Notes: generated from the letters alone by a model not told the origin. Shown: positions 1 to 9,153, numbered from the stretch's first letter. The stretch is 64,000 nt of DNA from Streptomyces sp. Je 1-332 (GCF_040730185.1 NZ_CP160402.1:2914001-2978000), one strand, 5' to 3'. Numbers and translations: made by a program.

Positions 1-96
1 CATTGCAGGCAATTGGGGCTCTGCACTGGAACTTAGGGTGGGCTTAAGGGAGCGATCGGGGCCGGTTAAAGGTCGCCGGGGAGCTGCGGGGTAATC

Positions 97-135
97 GGGT
101 GGGTGGGCGGGAAAATATCCGCCGCGAAGCGGCGG
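97..135 (+). repeat. G-quadruplex motif plus GC hairpin, copy 1
   Basis: A perfect four-run G-quadruplex motif (GGGTGGGTGGGCGGG) at 97-111 is followed by a short A-rich spacer and a 7-bp stem hairpin (CCGCCGC-GAA-GCGGCGG) at 119-135. The same G4, A-rich spacer and hairpin architecture recurs at 9416-9453 and, in inverted orientation, near 9290-9321, so it is a dispersed element. It sits just downstream of the histidine kinase stop at 144 (minus strand) and could act as a terminator. Confidence 0.6.
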
Positions 136-143
136 TTCAGGGG

Positions 144-1535
144 CTAGCGGACACTCGGGGCGCGCTTTCGGCGGCGTACAGCGGCACCCCGGTGCCCCCG
201 CCCCCCGGCGACAGGCCGACGCCCGTCAAGCTGAATCCAAATCCGCACCTCCGTGCCGCCCAGCACGGACCGCCCGATGCGGACATCGCCACCGGTGGAC
301 TCCGCGAGCTGCCGCACGATGTCGAGCCCCAGGCCAGTGGACCCATCGGCCCCCGACCCCGCGCCCCGCGCCAACGCCGCCTCAGGATCGGCGATCCCCG
401 CCCCCGCGTCCGACACCAGGACAATCACCGCATCCTCGCCACTGTGCACGTCCACCGCGAACGCCGCGCCCTCCCGCGTGTGCCGGAAGACGTTGCCGAG
501 CAGCGCGTCGAGGGAGGCGACCAGCTCGGGACGCGCCACCGGGATCCACACCGGCCGCTCCACCCCCGCGACCCGCACCTCGCGCCCCTCGTCCTCCGCG
601 AGCGCCGACCAGAAGGCCATCCGGTCCTGGATCACCTCGGAGGCGTCGCAGCCCGCGCCGGGGCCGACCGCGGCGGTCTGCGGCTTGGCGTCACGGGCGG
701 TGCGGATGATCGTGTCGACCTCGCGCTCCAGCTTCTCCACCGCGATACGGGTCTGCTCGGCCGCTGGGCCGTCGCCCAGCGAGGCCGCGTTGAGCCGGAG
801 CACCGTCAGCGGGGTGCGCAGGCGGTGCGACAGGTCCGCCGCGAGCTCCCGTTCGTTGGCGAGCAGCTGCACCACCTGGTCGGCCATGGAGTTGAACGCC
901 ACGGCGGCCAGGCGCAGTTCGGTCGGCCCCTCTTCCTGGACCCGCGCGCCCAGCTTTCCGTCGCCGAGCGACTGCGCCGCGCCCACGAGCCGCTTGGCGG
1001 GCTGCACCATGCGTACGCCGAGCCGGTCCGCCACCGCCACGGAGCCGATGATCAGGGCGACGCCGACGCCCGCGAGGACCAGCCACGCCGTGGTCACGCC
1101 GTTGCTGACCGCGCCCTCGGGCACGAAGATCTCGACCACGGCGATCTGCCCGGAGCTCAGCGCCGTCGGCTGGAGCAGCGCGAAGCCGCCGTCGACGGTC
1201 GCCGTCCGGGCCCGTCCCTCCTTGCGTGTGGTCTCCACCGCGTGCGCGTCCGCCCGCCGGTCGCCGATCTCCAGGGCGGGCGCCTTGCCGATGGGCGGCA
1301 CATACACGGCCATGCGGCCCTCGCCGCCCGCCTCGGACGTGGCGACGGCCCGGGTCAGCTGATCGCGGTCGGTGGTGATGGAGAGCGTGGGGCCCATGCC
1401 GGCCGCGTGCCGCTCGGCGTTCGAGAAGGCACGGTCGCGCGCCATCTCCTGGATGACCAGGCCGAGCGGCACCGCGAAGGCGACCACGACCATCGTCGTG
1501 ACGGCCAGGCACACCTTGACCAGTGCCCACCTCAC
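144..1535 (-). CDS. Sensor histidine kinase of an OmpR-type two-component system
   Basis: A membrane histidine kinase of 463 residues that should autophosphorylate and pass phosphate to the response regulator at 1532-2221. From the N-terminus it shows a transmembrane segment at about residues 5-27, an extracytoplasmic sensor stretch, a second transmembrane segment near 150-175, a HAMP linker, a dimerisation helix carrying the phospho-acceptor His in 'ELAADLSHRLRTPL', and an ATPase domain with an N-box ('LLGNVFRHTREG'), G1 ('DAGAGI') and G2 ('STGLGLDIV'). I chose the GTG at 1535 because it overlaps the regulator's TGA by 4 bp (GTGA), a normal coupled arrangement. A longer open frame upstream overlaps the regulator and is unlikely. 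The stimulus cannot be told from sequence. Confidence 0.9.
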   Translation of the reverse strand: MRWALVKVCLAVTTMVVVAFAVPLGLVIQEMARDRAFSNAERHAAGMGPTLSITTDRDQLTRAVATSEAGGEGRMAVYVPPIGKAPALEIGDRRADAHAVETTRKEGRARTATVDGGFALLQPTALSSGQIAVVEIFVPEGAVSNGVTTAWLVLAGVGVALIIGSVAVADRLGVRMVQPAKRLVGAAQSLGDGKLGARVQEEGPTELRLAAVAFNSMADQVVQLLANERELAADLSHRLRTPLTVLRLNAASLGDGPAAEQTRIAVEKLEREVDTIIRTARDAKPQTAAVGPGAGCDASEVIQDRMAFWSALAEDEGREVRVAGVERPVWIPVARPELVASLDALLGNVFRHTREGAAFAVDVHSGEDAVIVLVSDAGAGIADPEAALARGAGSGADGSTGLGLDIVRQLAESTGGDVRIGRSVLGGTEVRIWIQLDGRRPVAGGRGHRGAAVRRRKRAPSVR

Positions 1536-2221
1536 AGCGGTGGCTCCAGCTTGACGCCGACACCCCGCAGCGTGTGCAGATAGCGCGGCCGGGCGGCCGT
1601 TTCGCCCAGCTTCCGCCTCAGCCACGACAGATGTACGTCGATGGTCTGGTCGTCCCCGTAGCTCTGCTGCCACACCTCGGCGAGCAGCTCCTTGCGGGGT
1701 ACGACGACTCCGGGCCGCCCCGCGAGAAAGGCGAGGAGGTCGAACTCGCGCCGGGTCAGATCGAGCCGCGCCCCGTCCAGCTCGGCCTGGCGGCGCAGCG
1801 GGTCGATGGCGAGCCCGCCGACCCGTATCTCCCGGCTAGGCGGGGCCTCGCCCGCCGTGACGCGCGAGCGGCGCAGGACGGCGGCCATCCGGGCCGAGAG
1901 ATGCTCGACGGAGAAGGGCTTGGTCAGGTAGTCGTCGGCGCCGTCGTTCAGGAGCCTGACGATCTCGGTCTCGTCGTCGCGCGCGGTGGCGATGATCACG
2001 GGGACGTCGGTGATCCCGCGCAGCATCTTCAGCGCCTCGGAACCGTCCAGATCGGGCAGACCGAGGTCCAGGATCACCACGTCGAACTGGAAATGGGCCA
2101 CCTCGCGCAGCGCCTCGAGGGCGGTGCCGACGCTGCGCACGGTGTGCGATGCCTCGGTCAGATGCCGGATGAGAGCGGAGCGTACGAACTGGTCATCCTC
2201 GACGACGAGCACACTTGCCAT
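1532..2221 (-). CDS. OmpR-family response regulator
   Basis: A 229-residue DNA-binding response regulator. The receiver domain (about 1-120) has the acidic pair in 'VLVVEDDQF', the phospho-acceptor Asp in 'DVVILDLGLPD' and the conserved Lys in 'YLTKPFS'. The C-terminal winged helix (about 135-229) has the typical 'LTRREFDLLAFLA' and 'VDVHLSWLRRKLGE'-like recognition region. It is first in an operon with the kinase. ATG at 2221 is preferred; a GTG three codons upstream (2230) is possible. The leader is short before the divergent gene at 2329. Confidence 0.92.
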   Translation of the reverse strand: MASVLVVEDDQFVRSALIRHLTEASHTVRSVGTALEALREVAHFQFDVVILDLGLPDLDGSEALKMLRGITDVPVIIATARDDETEIVRLLNDGADDYLTKPFSVEHLSARMAAVLRRSRVTAGEAPPSREIRVGGLAIDPLRRQAELDGARLDLTRREFDLLAFLAGRPGVVVPRKELLAEVWQQSYGDDQTIDVHLSWLRRKLGETAARPRYLHTLRGVGVKLEPPL

Positions 2222-2328
2222 GGGCGGCACCGTACGCCATATGAGTGACCCCGGTCCTCCTGGTCCTCCCCGGTCCTGCCCGGTCCTCCGGCGACGCCGA
2301 CGGCTCCCGTGGTGCAGTATGGCTCGCG

Positions 2329-2859
2329 ATGCGCAGAGGACTCATACACGCAATGGCCTGGTCGCTCGCCACGGGCGCGGCGGTCACGCTCTCCTGGTGG
2401 GGCGTCCACACCGTCATGGCGGGCACCGCCTACGACCCGCCGCGTGCCGTACCGCTCGCGTCCGACGGCGAGCGTGCCGAGCCGCTCTCCTCGTCCACGC
2501 ACCGCGCGGACCCGACGCCGACCCCCTCGCCCTCGAAGTCGAAGAAGCCCTCGAAGTCGTCGAAGCCCCCCGAGAGCAAGCCCTCGAAGACCAAGTCCGC
2601 GAAGCCCAGCAGCCCCTCCGCTCCCGCTCCCGCACCCGGCAACGTGAAGAGCTACTCCACCGAGGGCGGCCGGGTCGTCTTCGACCTCGGCAAGGATTCC
2701 GCGACGCTGGTGTCGGCGACCCCGGCGGCGGGCTGGTCGGTGCAGGTGTGGAAGCAGGACACCTGGATCAGGGTGGAGTTCACCTCGGGCGCCGACAAGG
2801 TCTCGGTGTTCTGCACGTGGCACGACCACGCCCCGGCCGTAGAGATCAACGAGTACTGA
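2329..2859 (+). CDS. Secreted or membrane-anchored protein of unknown function
   Basis: A protein of about 176 residues with an N-terminal hydrophobic segment ('AMAWSLATGAAVTLSWWGV', about residues 6-24) that could be an uncleaved signal anchor. A long Pro/Ser/Lys-rich linker (about 60-105, repeated SKSKKPSKSSKPP-like blocks) is followed by a compact C-terminal domain of about 70 residues ending in '...WHDHAPAVEINEY'. I do not recognise the C-terminal domain. The frame opens at 2245, but the ATG at 2329 puts the hydrophobic segment in normal signal-peptide position. Divergent from the two-component operon, so it may be a target of it; that is inference from position only. Confidence 0.65.
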   Translation: MRRGLIHAMAWSLATGAAVTLSWWGVHTVMAGTAYDPPRAVPLASDGERAEPLSSSTHRADPTPTPSPSKSKKPSKSSKPPESKPSKTKSAKPSSPSAPAPAPGNVKSYSTEGGRVVFDLGKDSATLVSATPAAGWSVQVWKQDTWIRVEFTSGADKVSVFCTWHDHAPAVEINEY

Positions 2860-2952
2860 CCGGTCGGTTCGGCGGAACGACCAGACTTCGGAAAATCCGG
2901 CGGAACGTCCTCAGCGGACCGCCCTCAGCGAGCCGTCCTCAGCGAACCGGTC

Positions 2953-3813
2953 TCAGCGGAACACCGAGGGCGGCGGCGCCGGTGACGCCACCGCGCTCGC
3001 GTCCGTGACCGCCGCCGCTCCCCCGCTGAAGTCGATGAGCGCCCTGCCGTGCTCGACCCGTGCCGGATGCGAGTCCCCCGCGCTGCGCCGGGTCAGCTCG
3101 GCGATCGGCAGCGGCCGGTCGGAGCCGACGAGCACCGCGTTGCCGAAGCGCTTGCCGCGCAGCACCGCCGGGTCGGCGATGAGCGCGAGCTCCGGGAAGA
3201 GCGTGGCTGCGGTGGCGAGCTGGCCGCGCAGATGCGCGAGCGGCGGTCCGTCGGCGAGATTGGCCGCGTAGAGACCGCCGGGCTTCAGGACCCTGCGTAC
3301 GTCACCGAGGAACTCGGCGCTCGTGAGGTGGGCGGGGGTACGGGCGCCGCTGAAGACGTCGGCGATGACGAGGTCCGCCCAGCCGTCCGCGATCTTCGCG
3401 AGGCCTTCGCGGGCGTCGGTGCCGCGCACCCGGACCCTCGCCTGCGGGTCCAACGGCAGTGCGCGGCGTACGAGTTGGATGAGCGCCGTGTCGCGCTCGA
3501 TGACCTGCTGGGTGGAGCGCGGCCGGGTCGCGGCTATGTAGCGGGCGAGGGTGAAGGCGCCGCCGCCCAGGTGCAGGGCCTGGATGGGCTTGCCGGGCGG
3601 CGTGACCAGGTCGGCGACGTGGCCGAGCCTGCGCTGGTACTCGAAGTCGAGATACGCCGGGTCGTCGAGGTCGACATGGGACTGCGGGGCGCCGTCCACG
3701 AGCAGCGTCCACGCGCGCGGCCTGTCCCGGTCGGGCATCAGCTCGGCGAGCCCGCCGTCCACCTTCTCGACGACGGCTTCCGCCTCTTCCCGGGACCGCC
3801 TGTTCCTTGCCAT
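2953..3813 (-). CDS. Spermidine synthase-like (SAM-methyltransferase fold) protein
   Basis: A 286-residue protein with the Rossmann fold of spermidine synthases and related transferases. Seen: nucleotide-binding loop 'ALHLGGGAFTLARYI' (about 85-100), acidic residue after strand 2 ('QVIERD'), and 'WADLVIADVFSGA' followed by 'VRRVLKPGGLYAANLAD', typical of SpeE-like proteins. Polyamine synthases normally have a 'DGG/EDGG' active-site context around the first loop; here it is 'LGGGAF', so true aminopropyl transfer is uncertain. ATG at 3813 chosen; the open frame extends to 3936 but that stretch is Arg-rich and unlike coding sequence. Stands alone on the minus strand. Confidence 0.75.
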   Translation of the reverse strand: MARNRRSREEAEAVVEKVDGGLAELMPDRDRPRAWTLLVDGAPQSHVDLDDPAYLDFEYQRRLGHVADLVTPPGKPIQALHLGGGAFTLARYIAATRPRSTQQVIERDTALIQLVRRALPLDPQARVRVRGTDAREGLAKIADGWADLVIADVFSGARTPAHLTSAEFLGDVRRVLKPGGLYAANLADGPPLAHLRGQLATAATLFPELALIADPAVLRGKRFGNAVLVGSDRPLPIAELTRRSAGDSHPARVEHGRALIDFSGGAAAVTDASAVASPAPPPSVFR

Positions 3814-3880
3814 CGGACCATTATCGGCGTACGCGCGGTGGGCGGCCCGATGACCTTGGGAGCACCGCCCCGTCGCGGGC

Positions 3881-4366
3881 TCAGCGGCAGTTGTCGGCGG
3901 CCTCGATGGTGCGGGCCGCCTGGCCGAGCGCCGCACGCAGGACGGCGGGGTCGGTGACCGGATCGGCCTCGTCGGGAGGCAGCAGCCAGCCGGTGCCCGC
4001 GACCGGAGGTGGCGGGGGTACGGGCTCCGGCTCGGCGTGCAGGCGCATGCCGCGCCCCGAGGTCTGCGTACAGGCGCTGCCCGGCAGGTCCCAGGCGTCG
4101 GCGGTGCCGGGCGGGACCAGGAAGCCGAGGGTGTCGCAGCTCCCGTCGTGCAGGACGGGGCCGACGGCGTCGCCCGCCCCGCGGCGCAGGATGTCGACGG
4201 CTTCGAGGCCCTGGCGGGCCGGGACCGTGACGAGATCGCAGCAGTCGGCAGCCTCCGCGGGGCGGGCGCCCTGCTGGGGTGGTGCGCTGCGGTCCTGGGT
4301 GGGCAGGTGCCGTGCCGTGGTCAGCGACGCCCGCGATTCGCCGTTCTCCACGCCGATCTCCAACAA
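3881..4366 (-). CDS. Hypothetical protein, streptomycete-type
   Basis: A 161-residue protein that I do not recognise. It has no clear signal peptide or membrane segment. There are several Cys ('AADCCDLV', 'DGSCDTLGF', 'GSACTQTS', 'AADNCR') and a Pro-rich segment 'PEPVPPPPPVAG' in the second half. Codon usage fits the neighbouring genes. It lies upstream of and divergent from the XRE/TPR regulator at 4634, with about 270 bp between them that probably holds both promoters. Confidence 0.6.
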   Translation of the reverse strand: MLEIGVENGESRASLTTARHLPTQDRSAPPQQGARPAEAADCCDLVTVPARQGLEAVDILRRGAGDAVGPVLHDGSCDTLGFLVPPGTADAWDLPGSACTQTSGRGMRLHAEPEPVPPPPPVAGTGWLLPPDEADPVTDPAVLRAALGQAARTIEAADNCR

Positions 4367-4633
4367 GGGGACCCCTCCTCGCCAGGGTGGAAGCCGCGTC
4401 GCTCCCTCTCCTCATGGTTCAACGCGGGACGGCGTCAACAGCTACGGCGCAATGCCGCCGCAAAGGATGGCAGTTCATGGCGGATCGTGGGTGAGATATC
4501 CGGTTTGTAGCCAAACTCCGCGTGCCGTCCCCATCACAGCGGGTACGTTCGTGCTCCGCCGGAACAGGGGCAGCACCGTCGGATCCACAGGATTCGGCGC
4601 GATCCGGCACGATCCGTACGAGAGGGTCAGGCC

Positions 4634-6079
4634 ATGGCGTCGTCACCGATGGCATCGTCAACTCCGTCCCCACGACCGAATCTCTCCTTCCGGCAGCTGC
4701 GCGGACAGCGCTCGCCGGGCGAGTTCGCCGCGCTGATCCGCAGGGCCGCTCGCGAGATCGGTGAGCGCGTCAGCTGCGACGCCCGGTACATCGGACGCGT
4801 GGAGGCGGGCGAGATCCGTTGCCCCAACTACGCGTACGAGCGGGTGTTCCTGCACATGTTCCCCGGCCGGACGCTGACGGATCTGGGGTTCGCACCCCGC
4901 TCCGCGGTGCGCGGACGGGGGGCGCGCACCGAGTCCGACGCGCCCGCGTCACACACCACGATCCAGCTGTATGAGTCTCCCCCGTCCGGGCCGGTGGGCC
5001 CCGAACTGCACGAGTGCGACCCGTACGAGATCCAGAGTCACGAGGAGATCGACGTGCGGCGTCGCGCATTCATGAGCGGTACGGCCACCGTGGCCGCCGC
5101 CTCTCTGGGACCCTTCGGGCTCGCGGAACCGAGCCCTGCCGAAGCCACCGCGCAGAACGGCGGCCGGGCCGGCGAGGCCGAGGCGACCGCGGTCGAGGAG
5201 GCCGTGCGCAGGATCCGGCTGCTCGACGACCGGCACGGCGCCGACGGCCTGTACCGACGCGCGGCGGCCCCGCTGCGGACCGCCTACGCGCTGCTCGACG
5301 CGGGCACCACCCGCCAGACGATGGCCGACCGGCTCTACACGGGCGCCGGAGAACTCTCCATCTCCGTGGGCTGGTTGGCACACGACTCGGGCCGCTTCGA
5401 CGACGCCCGCTCGCACTACGCGGAGGCTCTCGCGACGGCCCGTATGGCCGGTGACCCGGCCCTGGAAGCACACGCCTTCTGCAACACGGCCTTCCTCGCA
5501 CGCGACGCCGGGCGGCCCCGCGAGGCGGTGCGGGCGGCCCAGGCGGCGGCGCGGGCCGCCCGGCACCTCTCGTCGCCGCGGCTCCTCTCGCTCCTCGCGC
5601 TGCGGGAGGCCGGGGGCTGGGCGGGGCTCGGCGACCGGGCGGGCTGCGAGCGGTCACTGTCCCACGCGCACGCCCTCTTCGACCGGGGCCCCTCGGACGC
5701 CGACCCGGAGTGGATGACCTTCTACGGCCCCGGCGAACTGGAAGTCCTGGAGGCCCAGTGCTGGTCGGCGCTCGGCGACTGGGAGCGGGCCGCACGGCAC
5801 GCGCGGCGCGCGGCGGGCATCGCGTCGGCGCAGACCCCGCAGTTCACCCGCAACATCGCCCTCTACACCGCGGAGCTCGCCGACGACCTGGCCCGCGCGG
5901 GCCGCCCGGACGAGGCGGCGACGGCGGGGATGCGCGTGCTCGGGCTCCTGGACGAGGTGCAGTCCTCGCGCATCCAGTCGATGCTCGCCACGACCGCCCG
6001 CGTGCTGCTCCCGCACCGGCGGGCCTCTGGTGTGTGCGGCTTCCTGGAGCGGCACGCTTCCCTGCCGCGGGCGGTGTAG
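4634..6079 (+). CDS. XRE/TPR-type transcriptional regulator
   Basis: A 481-residue protein of the large streptomycete family with an N-terminal helix-turn-helix and a C-terminal array of TPR-like helices. The N-terminal 80 residues ('LSFRQLRGQRSPGEFAALI' through 'RYIGRVEAGEIRCPNYAYERV') form the DNA-binding part. A linker contains 'RRRAFMSGTATVAAAS', which resembles a Tat motif but is internal and common in this family. The C-terminal two thirds is Ala/Leu-rich helical repeats ('DDARSHYAEALATARMAGDP', 'REAVRAAQAAARAARHL'). Proteins of this build (NsdA/NsdB-like) affect differentiation and antibiotic production; the assignment to a named member is not supported. Confidence 0.8.
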   Translation: MASSPMASSTPSPRPNLSFRQLRGQRSPGEFAALIRRAAREIGERVSCDARYIGRVEAGEIRCPNYAYERVFLHMFPGRTLTDLGFAPRSAVRGRGARTESDAPASHTTIQLYESPPSGPVGPELHECDPYEIQSHEEIDVRRRAFMSGTATVAAASLGPFGLAEPSPAEATAQNGGRAGEAEATAVEEAVRRIRLLDDRHGADGLYRRAAAPLRTAYALLDAGTTRQTMADRLYTGAGELSISVGWLAHDSGRFDDARSHYAEALATARMAGDPALEAHAFCNTAFLARDAGRPREAVRAAQAAARAARHLSSPRLLSLLALREAGGWAGLGDRAGCERSLSHAHALFDRGPSDADPEWMTFYGPGELEVLEAQCWSALGDWERAARHARRAAGIASAQTPQFTRNIALYTAELADDLARAGRPDEAATAGMRVLGLLDEVQSSRIQSMLATTARVLLPHRRASGVCGFLERHASLPRAV

Positions 6080-6110
6080 CCGGCCCCCGCTCCCCCGGCG
6101 ACTGCTGCTG

Positions 6111-6710
6111 CTACTGCTCCGCCAGGTGTCCGGTGTCGTTCCAGGATTCGATGGCCGGTTCGCCGTAGGCCCAGCCCAGGGTGGAGATCGAGGTCGGGTT
6201 GAGGCGGATGCGGGCGGCGAAGTCGATGCCGAGGCCGAGCCAGCGCGCTCCGATGGAACGCAGGATGTGCCCGTGCGCGAAGACCAGGACATCACGGTCC
6301 GCGCTGCGGGCCCAGGCCACCACCTCGTCGGCGCGGGCGGTGATCTGCTCCAGGGTCTCGCCCCTGGGGACGCCGTCGCGCCAGATGAACCAGCCGGGGC
6401 GTACGCCCTGGATGTCGGCCGGGGTCATGCCCTCGTAGGAGCCGTAGTCCCACTCCATGAGCGCGTCCCAGGTGGTGGCACGGTCCCCGAAGCCGGCGAT
6501 CTCGCAGGTCTCCCGCGCGCGGGACAGCGGGCTGGTGCGCACCTCGACGCCCGGGAGGCCGTCGAAGGGCGCGCGGTGCAGGCGCTCACCCAGGAGCTTC
6601 GCGCCGCCCCGGCCCTCTTCCAGGAGCGGGACGTCCGTCCTGCCGGTGTGCTTCCCGGACAGGGACCACTCCGTCTGTCCGTGGCGGGCCAGCAGGATGC
6701 GCGGTGCCAT
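6111..6710 (-). CDS. Histidine phosphatase family protein (phosphoglycerate-mutase-like)
   Basis: A 199-residue branch-1 histidine phosphatase. The nucleophile motif RHG is in '[19 protein letters not shown]' (about residues 5-23), the acidic residue is in '[11 protein letters not shown]' (about 88-98), and the second catalytic His is in '[18 protein letters not shown]' (about 150-167). Length and motif spacing are normal for a cytoplasmic phosphatase; the substrate is unknown. It is transcribed towards the end of the XRE/TPR gene, with only 31 bp between the stops. Confidence 0.88.
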   Translation of the reverse strand: MAPRILLARHGQTEWSLSGKHTGRTDVPLLEEGRGGAKLLGERLHRAPFDGLPGVEVRTSPLSRARETCEIAGFGDRATTWDALMEWDYGSYEGMTPADIQGVRPGWFIWRDGVPRGETLEQITARADEVVAWARSADRDVLVFAHGHILRSIGARWLGLGIDFAARIRLNPTSISTLGWAYGEPAIESWNDTGHLAEQ

Positions 6711-6977
6711 GTCGAGCCTTTCCGAGCCGACAGCCGTCGGTGGAGACCATCAGGCCATCGGCTGCCATAGAGCGAATTCTGTGGACAGCGAACCGTCCGT
6801 ACCCTCCATCATCACTCACGCACCCCGTCGCGATCACTCGTGCCCGCGAGGAGCAACCCGGTCGTCGATCTCTGCGTCTAAGACGACCGGGGACCGCCTC
6901 AGCGGGCTTTCGCGTACGCCGTAAAGTGAGGCGGCGGCGAACACCGCATGACCAAAGACAGATGGGGGACCGACCGG

Positions 6978-7985
6978 ATGCCGCAGACCCACGCTCCGGG
7001 CACCGGGGGCATAGTCGGGCGCCGGCTTCGCTGGTGGACCGAGCTGCCGCTGCTCGTGCTGGTGTACGCCGCGTACTCGGCGGGACGGCTGCTGGCCCGC
7101 GGTGACGTGTCGGGCGCCGTCGACAACGGCCTGGACATACTCCACGTCGAGAAGCTCCTGCGCCTCAACGCCGAGCACCCGCTGAACCGTCTGTTCACCG
7201 ACCACTCCTGGATAGGCGTCCCCGCCGACTTCTGGTACGCGTCCCTGCACTACCTGGTCACGCCCCTGGTCCTCGTCTGGCTCTTCCGCAGCCGCGCGGT
7301 CCACTATCGCGCCGCACGCGCGTGGCTGATGACCTCCACCATGATCGGCCTGATCGGTTTCACGCTCATGCCGACCTGCCCGCCCCGCCTGCTGAGCGAG
7401 GGGTACGGCTTCGTCGACACCATGGCGCAGTACAGCGACTTCGGCTGGTGGGGCGGCGAGGCGAGCGCGCCGCGCGGGCTCGGCGGCATGACCAACCAGT
7501 ACGCGGCGATGCCGAGCCTGCACGTGGGGTGGGCGCTGTGGTGCGGGGTCGTGCTGTGGCGTCACGGGCGTTCGCCGCTGGTCAGGGCCGCGGCGGTGGC
7601 CTACCCCCTGATCACCACGATCGTCGTGATGGGCACCGCGAACCACTACTTCCTCGATGCCGTCGCGGGCGCAGCGGTGATGGGCGTCGGGCTGCTCCTC
7701 GTACGGCCGGTGCTGCGGGTCGCGGACCGGATGAAGGCCAGGGTCGGACTGCCGTTCGACGCCGCGCGGCCTTCGGCCGAGGTGCGGGCCGGGGCGCGGT
7801 CCAGGTCCTTCGCGGGCTCGCCCGCTGCCTCTTCCGCCCCGGATTCCTCACTTGTCAGTGGCGGGTGCCAGACTTCGACGGGTGAGCGAATTCCCCGGCC
7901 GCGACAGCGGCCTGCCGAGCCAGGCGCCGAGCCGAGTGCCCGCCCCGCCGAAGCGGGGGACGGCGCTAAGACAGCGGCTCGCTGA
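6978..7985 (+). CDS. PAP2-superfamily integral membrane protein
   Basis: A multi-spanning membrane protein of the PAP2/inositolphosphotransferase type that acts on phosphorylated lipids or inositol phosphates at the membrane. About six hydrophobic segments are visible. The PAP2 signature appears as 'AAMPSLHVGWALW' and 'MGTANHYFLDAVAG', giving the two catalytic His and the Asp. ATG at 6978 has a good ribosome-binding site (GGGGGA, 8 nt upstream); ATG 6948 is an alternative. The last 75 residues are low-complexity, and the final 104 bp overlap the next gene in another frame, which is unusually long for a streptomycete operon. Confidence 0.85.
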   Translation: MPQTHAPGTGGIVGRRLRWWTELPLLVLVYAAYSAGRLLARGDVSGAVDNGLDILHVEKLLRLNAEHPLNRLFTDHSWIGVPADFWYASLHYLVTPLVLVWLFRSRAVHYRAARAWLMTSTMIGLIGFTLMPTCPPRLLSEGYGFVDTMAQYSDFGWWGGEASAPRGLGGMTNQYAAMPSLHVGWALWCGVVLWRHGRSPLVRAAAVAYPLITTIVVMGTANHYFLDAVAGAAVMGVGLLLVRPVLRVADRMKARVGLPFDAARPSAEVRAGARSRSFAGSPAASSAPDSSLVSGGCQTSTGERIPRPRQRPAEPGAEPSARPAEAGDGAKTAAR

Positions 7986-9153
7986 ACTGCGCGGACCCGA
8001 CGTGCCCGCGGCGCCGCTGGACGCCCGCGCGCTCGCGGCCCTCGCCGCGAATCCGGGGTGCAGGCGGCGCGCGCTGCTCGACGGCGCGGGTGTGGACAAG
8101 GCTGCGCTCGCCCAGTCGCTCGGCTCCCCCGCGCCCTTCGGTCAGTCTCAGTTCGCGTTCATGCGGGGCAATGCCTTCGAGGCGAAGGTCAAGGCGGACG
8201 GCGGCGCGGAGCTGCTGCGCCTGGTGCACGGCCGGCTCGGCGGCGGCCCGGAGCCCGTGCCGGGCGAGTCGTCCGTCCCCGACCTGGCCGCGGTGGGCCC
8301 CGAAGGCCGCGCGGCCCGCACCTCGCTGGCGCTGCGGGAGGCGACCGAGGCGACCGTCGCCACCGAGGAGGCGACCGAGGCGACCGTCGCCACCGAGGAG
8401 GCGACCGAGGCGACTTCGACGGGGGGCTGGACCCTCCTTGACCACCCCATGCTGGCGCTCGACGTCGCGGGGACGCCCGCCTTCCTCGAACCGGACGCGG
8501 TGGTGGTCCACCCCGACGGCAGCTGGACGGTCGTCGAGATCAAGTCCTTCCCGATGATCGACGGTTCGGCGGACGCGGCGAAGGTGGGCGCGGCGGCGCG
8601 CCAGGCCGCGGTGTATGCCCTGGCGCTGGAGCGGGTCGCGGCGCACATGGACCCCGCGCCCCGCATCCGGGACCACGTGCTCCTGGTCTGCCCCAAGGAC
8701 TTCTCCAACCTCCCCACGGCTTCGGCGATCGACGTCCGCAAACAACTCTCGGTGGCGAGGCGCCAGTTGGCCCGCCTGACCCGCATCGAGGACATCGCGG
8801 CGGCGCTCCCGGAGGGCACCACCTTCGACGTGAACCGCCCCGCGCCCGACCTGACGGCGGCGGTCGAATCGGTCCCCGCGACCTACGCCCCCGAGTGCCT
8901 GGCCGCCTGCGAGCTGGCCTTCCACTGCCGCGAACGCTCCCGCGACGAGGGCTCGGTGACGTCCCTGGGCCGTTCGGTGCGGGGGGAGCTGGGCAGCCTG
9001 ACGACGGTCGAGGACGTCCTGTCCGCGGCCACCGGCGCCTCGGGCGACCCCGCGGACCCGACAGTGGCGGCGCTGAGGAGAGCGGCGGCACTGCGAGCCG
9101 AGGCGTTGGCTGGCGGGGGCGCCTCGGGCGGGGCGGGGGGTCCGGAGTGCTGA
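7882..9153 (+). CDS. Cas4/RecB-like PD-(D/E)XK nuclease with probable Fe-S cluster
   Basis: A 423-residue protein with the core of a RecB/Cas4-type nuclease: Asp in 'FLEPDAVVVHPDG', then 'WTVVEIKSF' (the D...ExK metal site), then 'RQAAVYALAL' (the QxxxY motif). Four Cys, C60 ('NPGCRRRALL') and C339, C343, C349 ('ECLAACELAFHCRE'), repeat the one-plus-three pattern that holds a 4Fe-4S cluster in Cas4 and AddB. About residues 154-180 is a tandem repeat of 'ATEATVATEE' units (see repeat entry). GTG at 7882 starts inside the PAP2 gene. It is followed by an unknown protein and a helicase; together they probably process DNA ends, in repair or defence. Confidence 0.75.
   Translation: MSEFPGRDSGLPSQAPSRVPAPPKRGTALRQRLAELRGPDVPAAPLDARALAALAANPGCRRRALLDGAGVDKAALAQSLGSPAPFGQSQFAFMRGNAFEAKVKADGGAELLRLVHGRLGGGPEPVPGESSVPDLAAVGPEGRAARTSLALREATEATVATEEATEATVATEEATEATSTGGWTLLDHPMLALDVAGTPAFLEPDAVVVHPDGSWTVVEIKSFPMIDGSADAAKVGAAARQAAVYALALERVAAHMDPAPRIRDHVLLVCPKDFSNLPTASAIDVRKQLSVARRQLARLTRIEDIAAALPEGTTFDVNRPAPDLTAAVESVPATYAPECLAACELAFHCRERSRDEGSVTSLGRSVRGELGSLTTVEDVLSAATGASGDPADPTVAALRRAAALRAEALAGGGASGGAGGPEC
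8341..8414 (+). repeat. 30-bp tandem repeat inside the nuclease gene
   Basis: Two exact 30-bp copies (8341-8370 and 8371-8400) followed by a partial third (8401-8414). Each copy keeps frame and encodes ten residues rich in Ala, Thr and Glu, so copy-number change would lengthen or shorten a linker between the N-terminal part and the nuclease core without breaking the frame. Confidence 0.9.

Noticed and set aside
99..1583. A 494-codon plus-strand frame over the histidine kinase
   Set aside because: Arg/Pro-rich shadow; the opposite strand has all kinase motifs.
2953..3813. Naming the gene speE
   Set aside because: The fold matches but the active-site loop differs from true spermidine synthases, and no polyamine gene neighbours it.
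7882..9153. Reading the Cas4-like nuclease as part of a CRISPR system
   Set aside because: No array, cas1 or cas2 is nearby; its neighbours are a helicase and unknown proteins.
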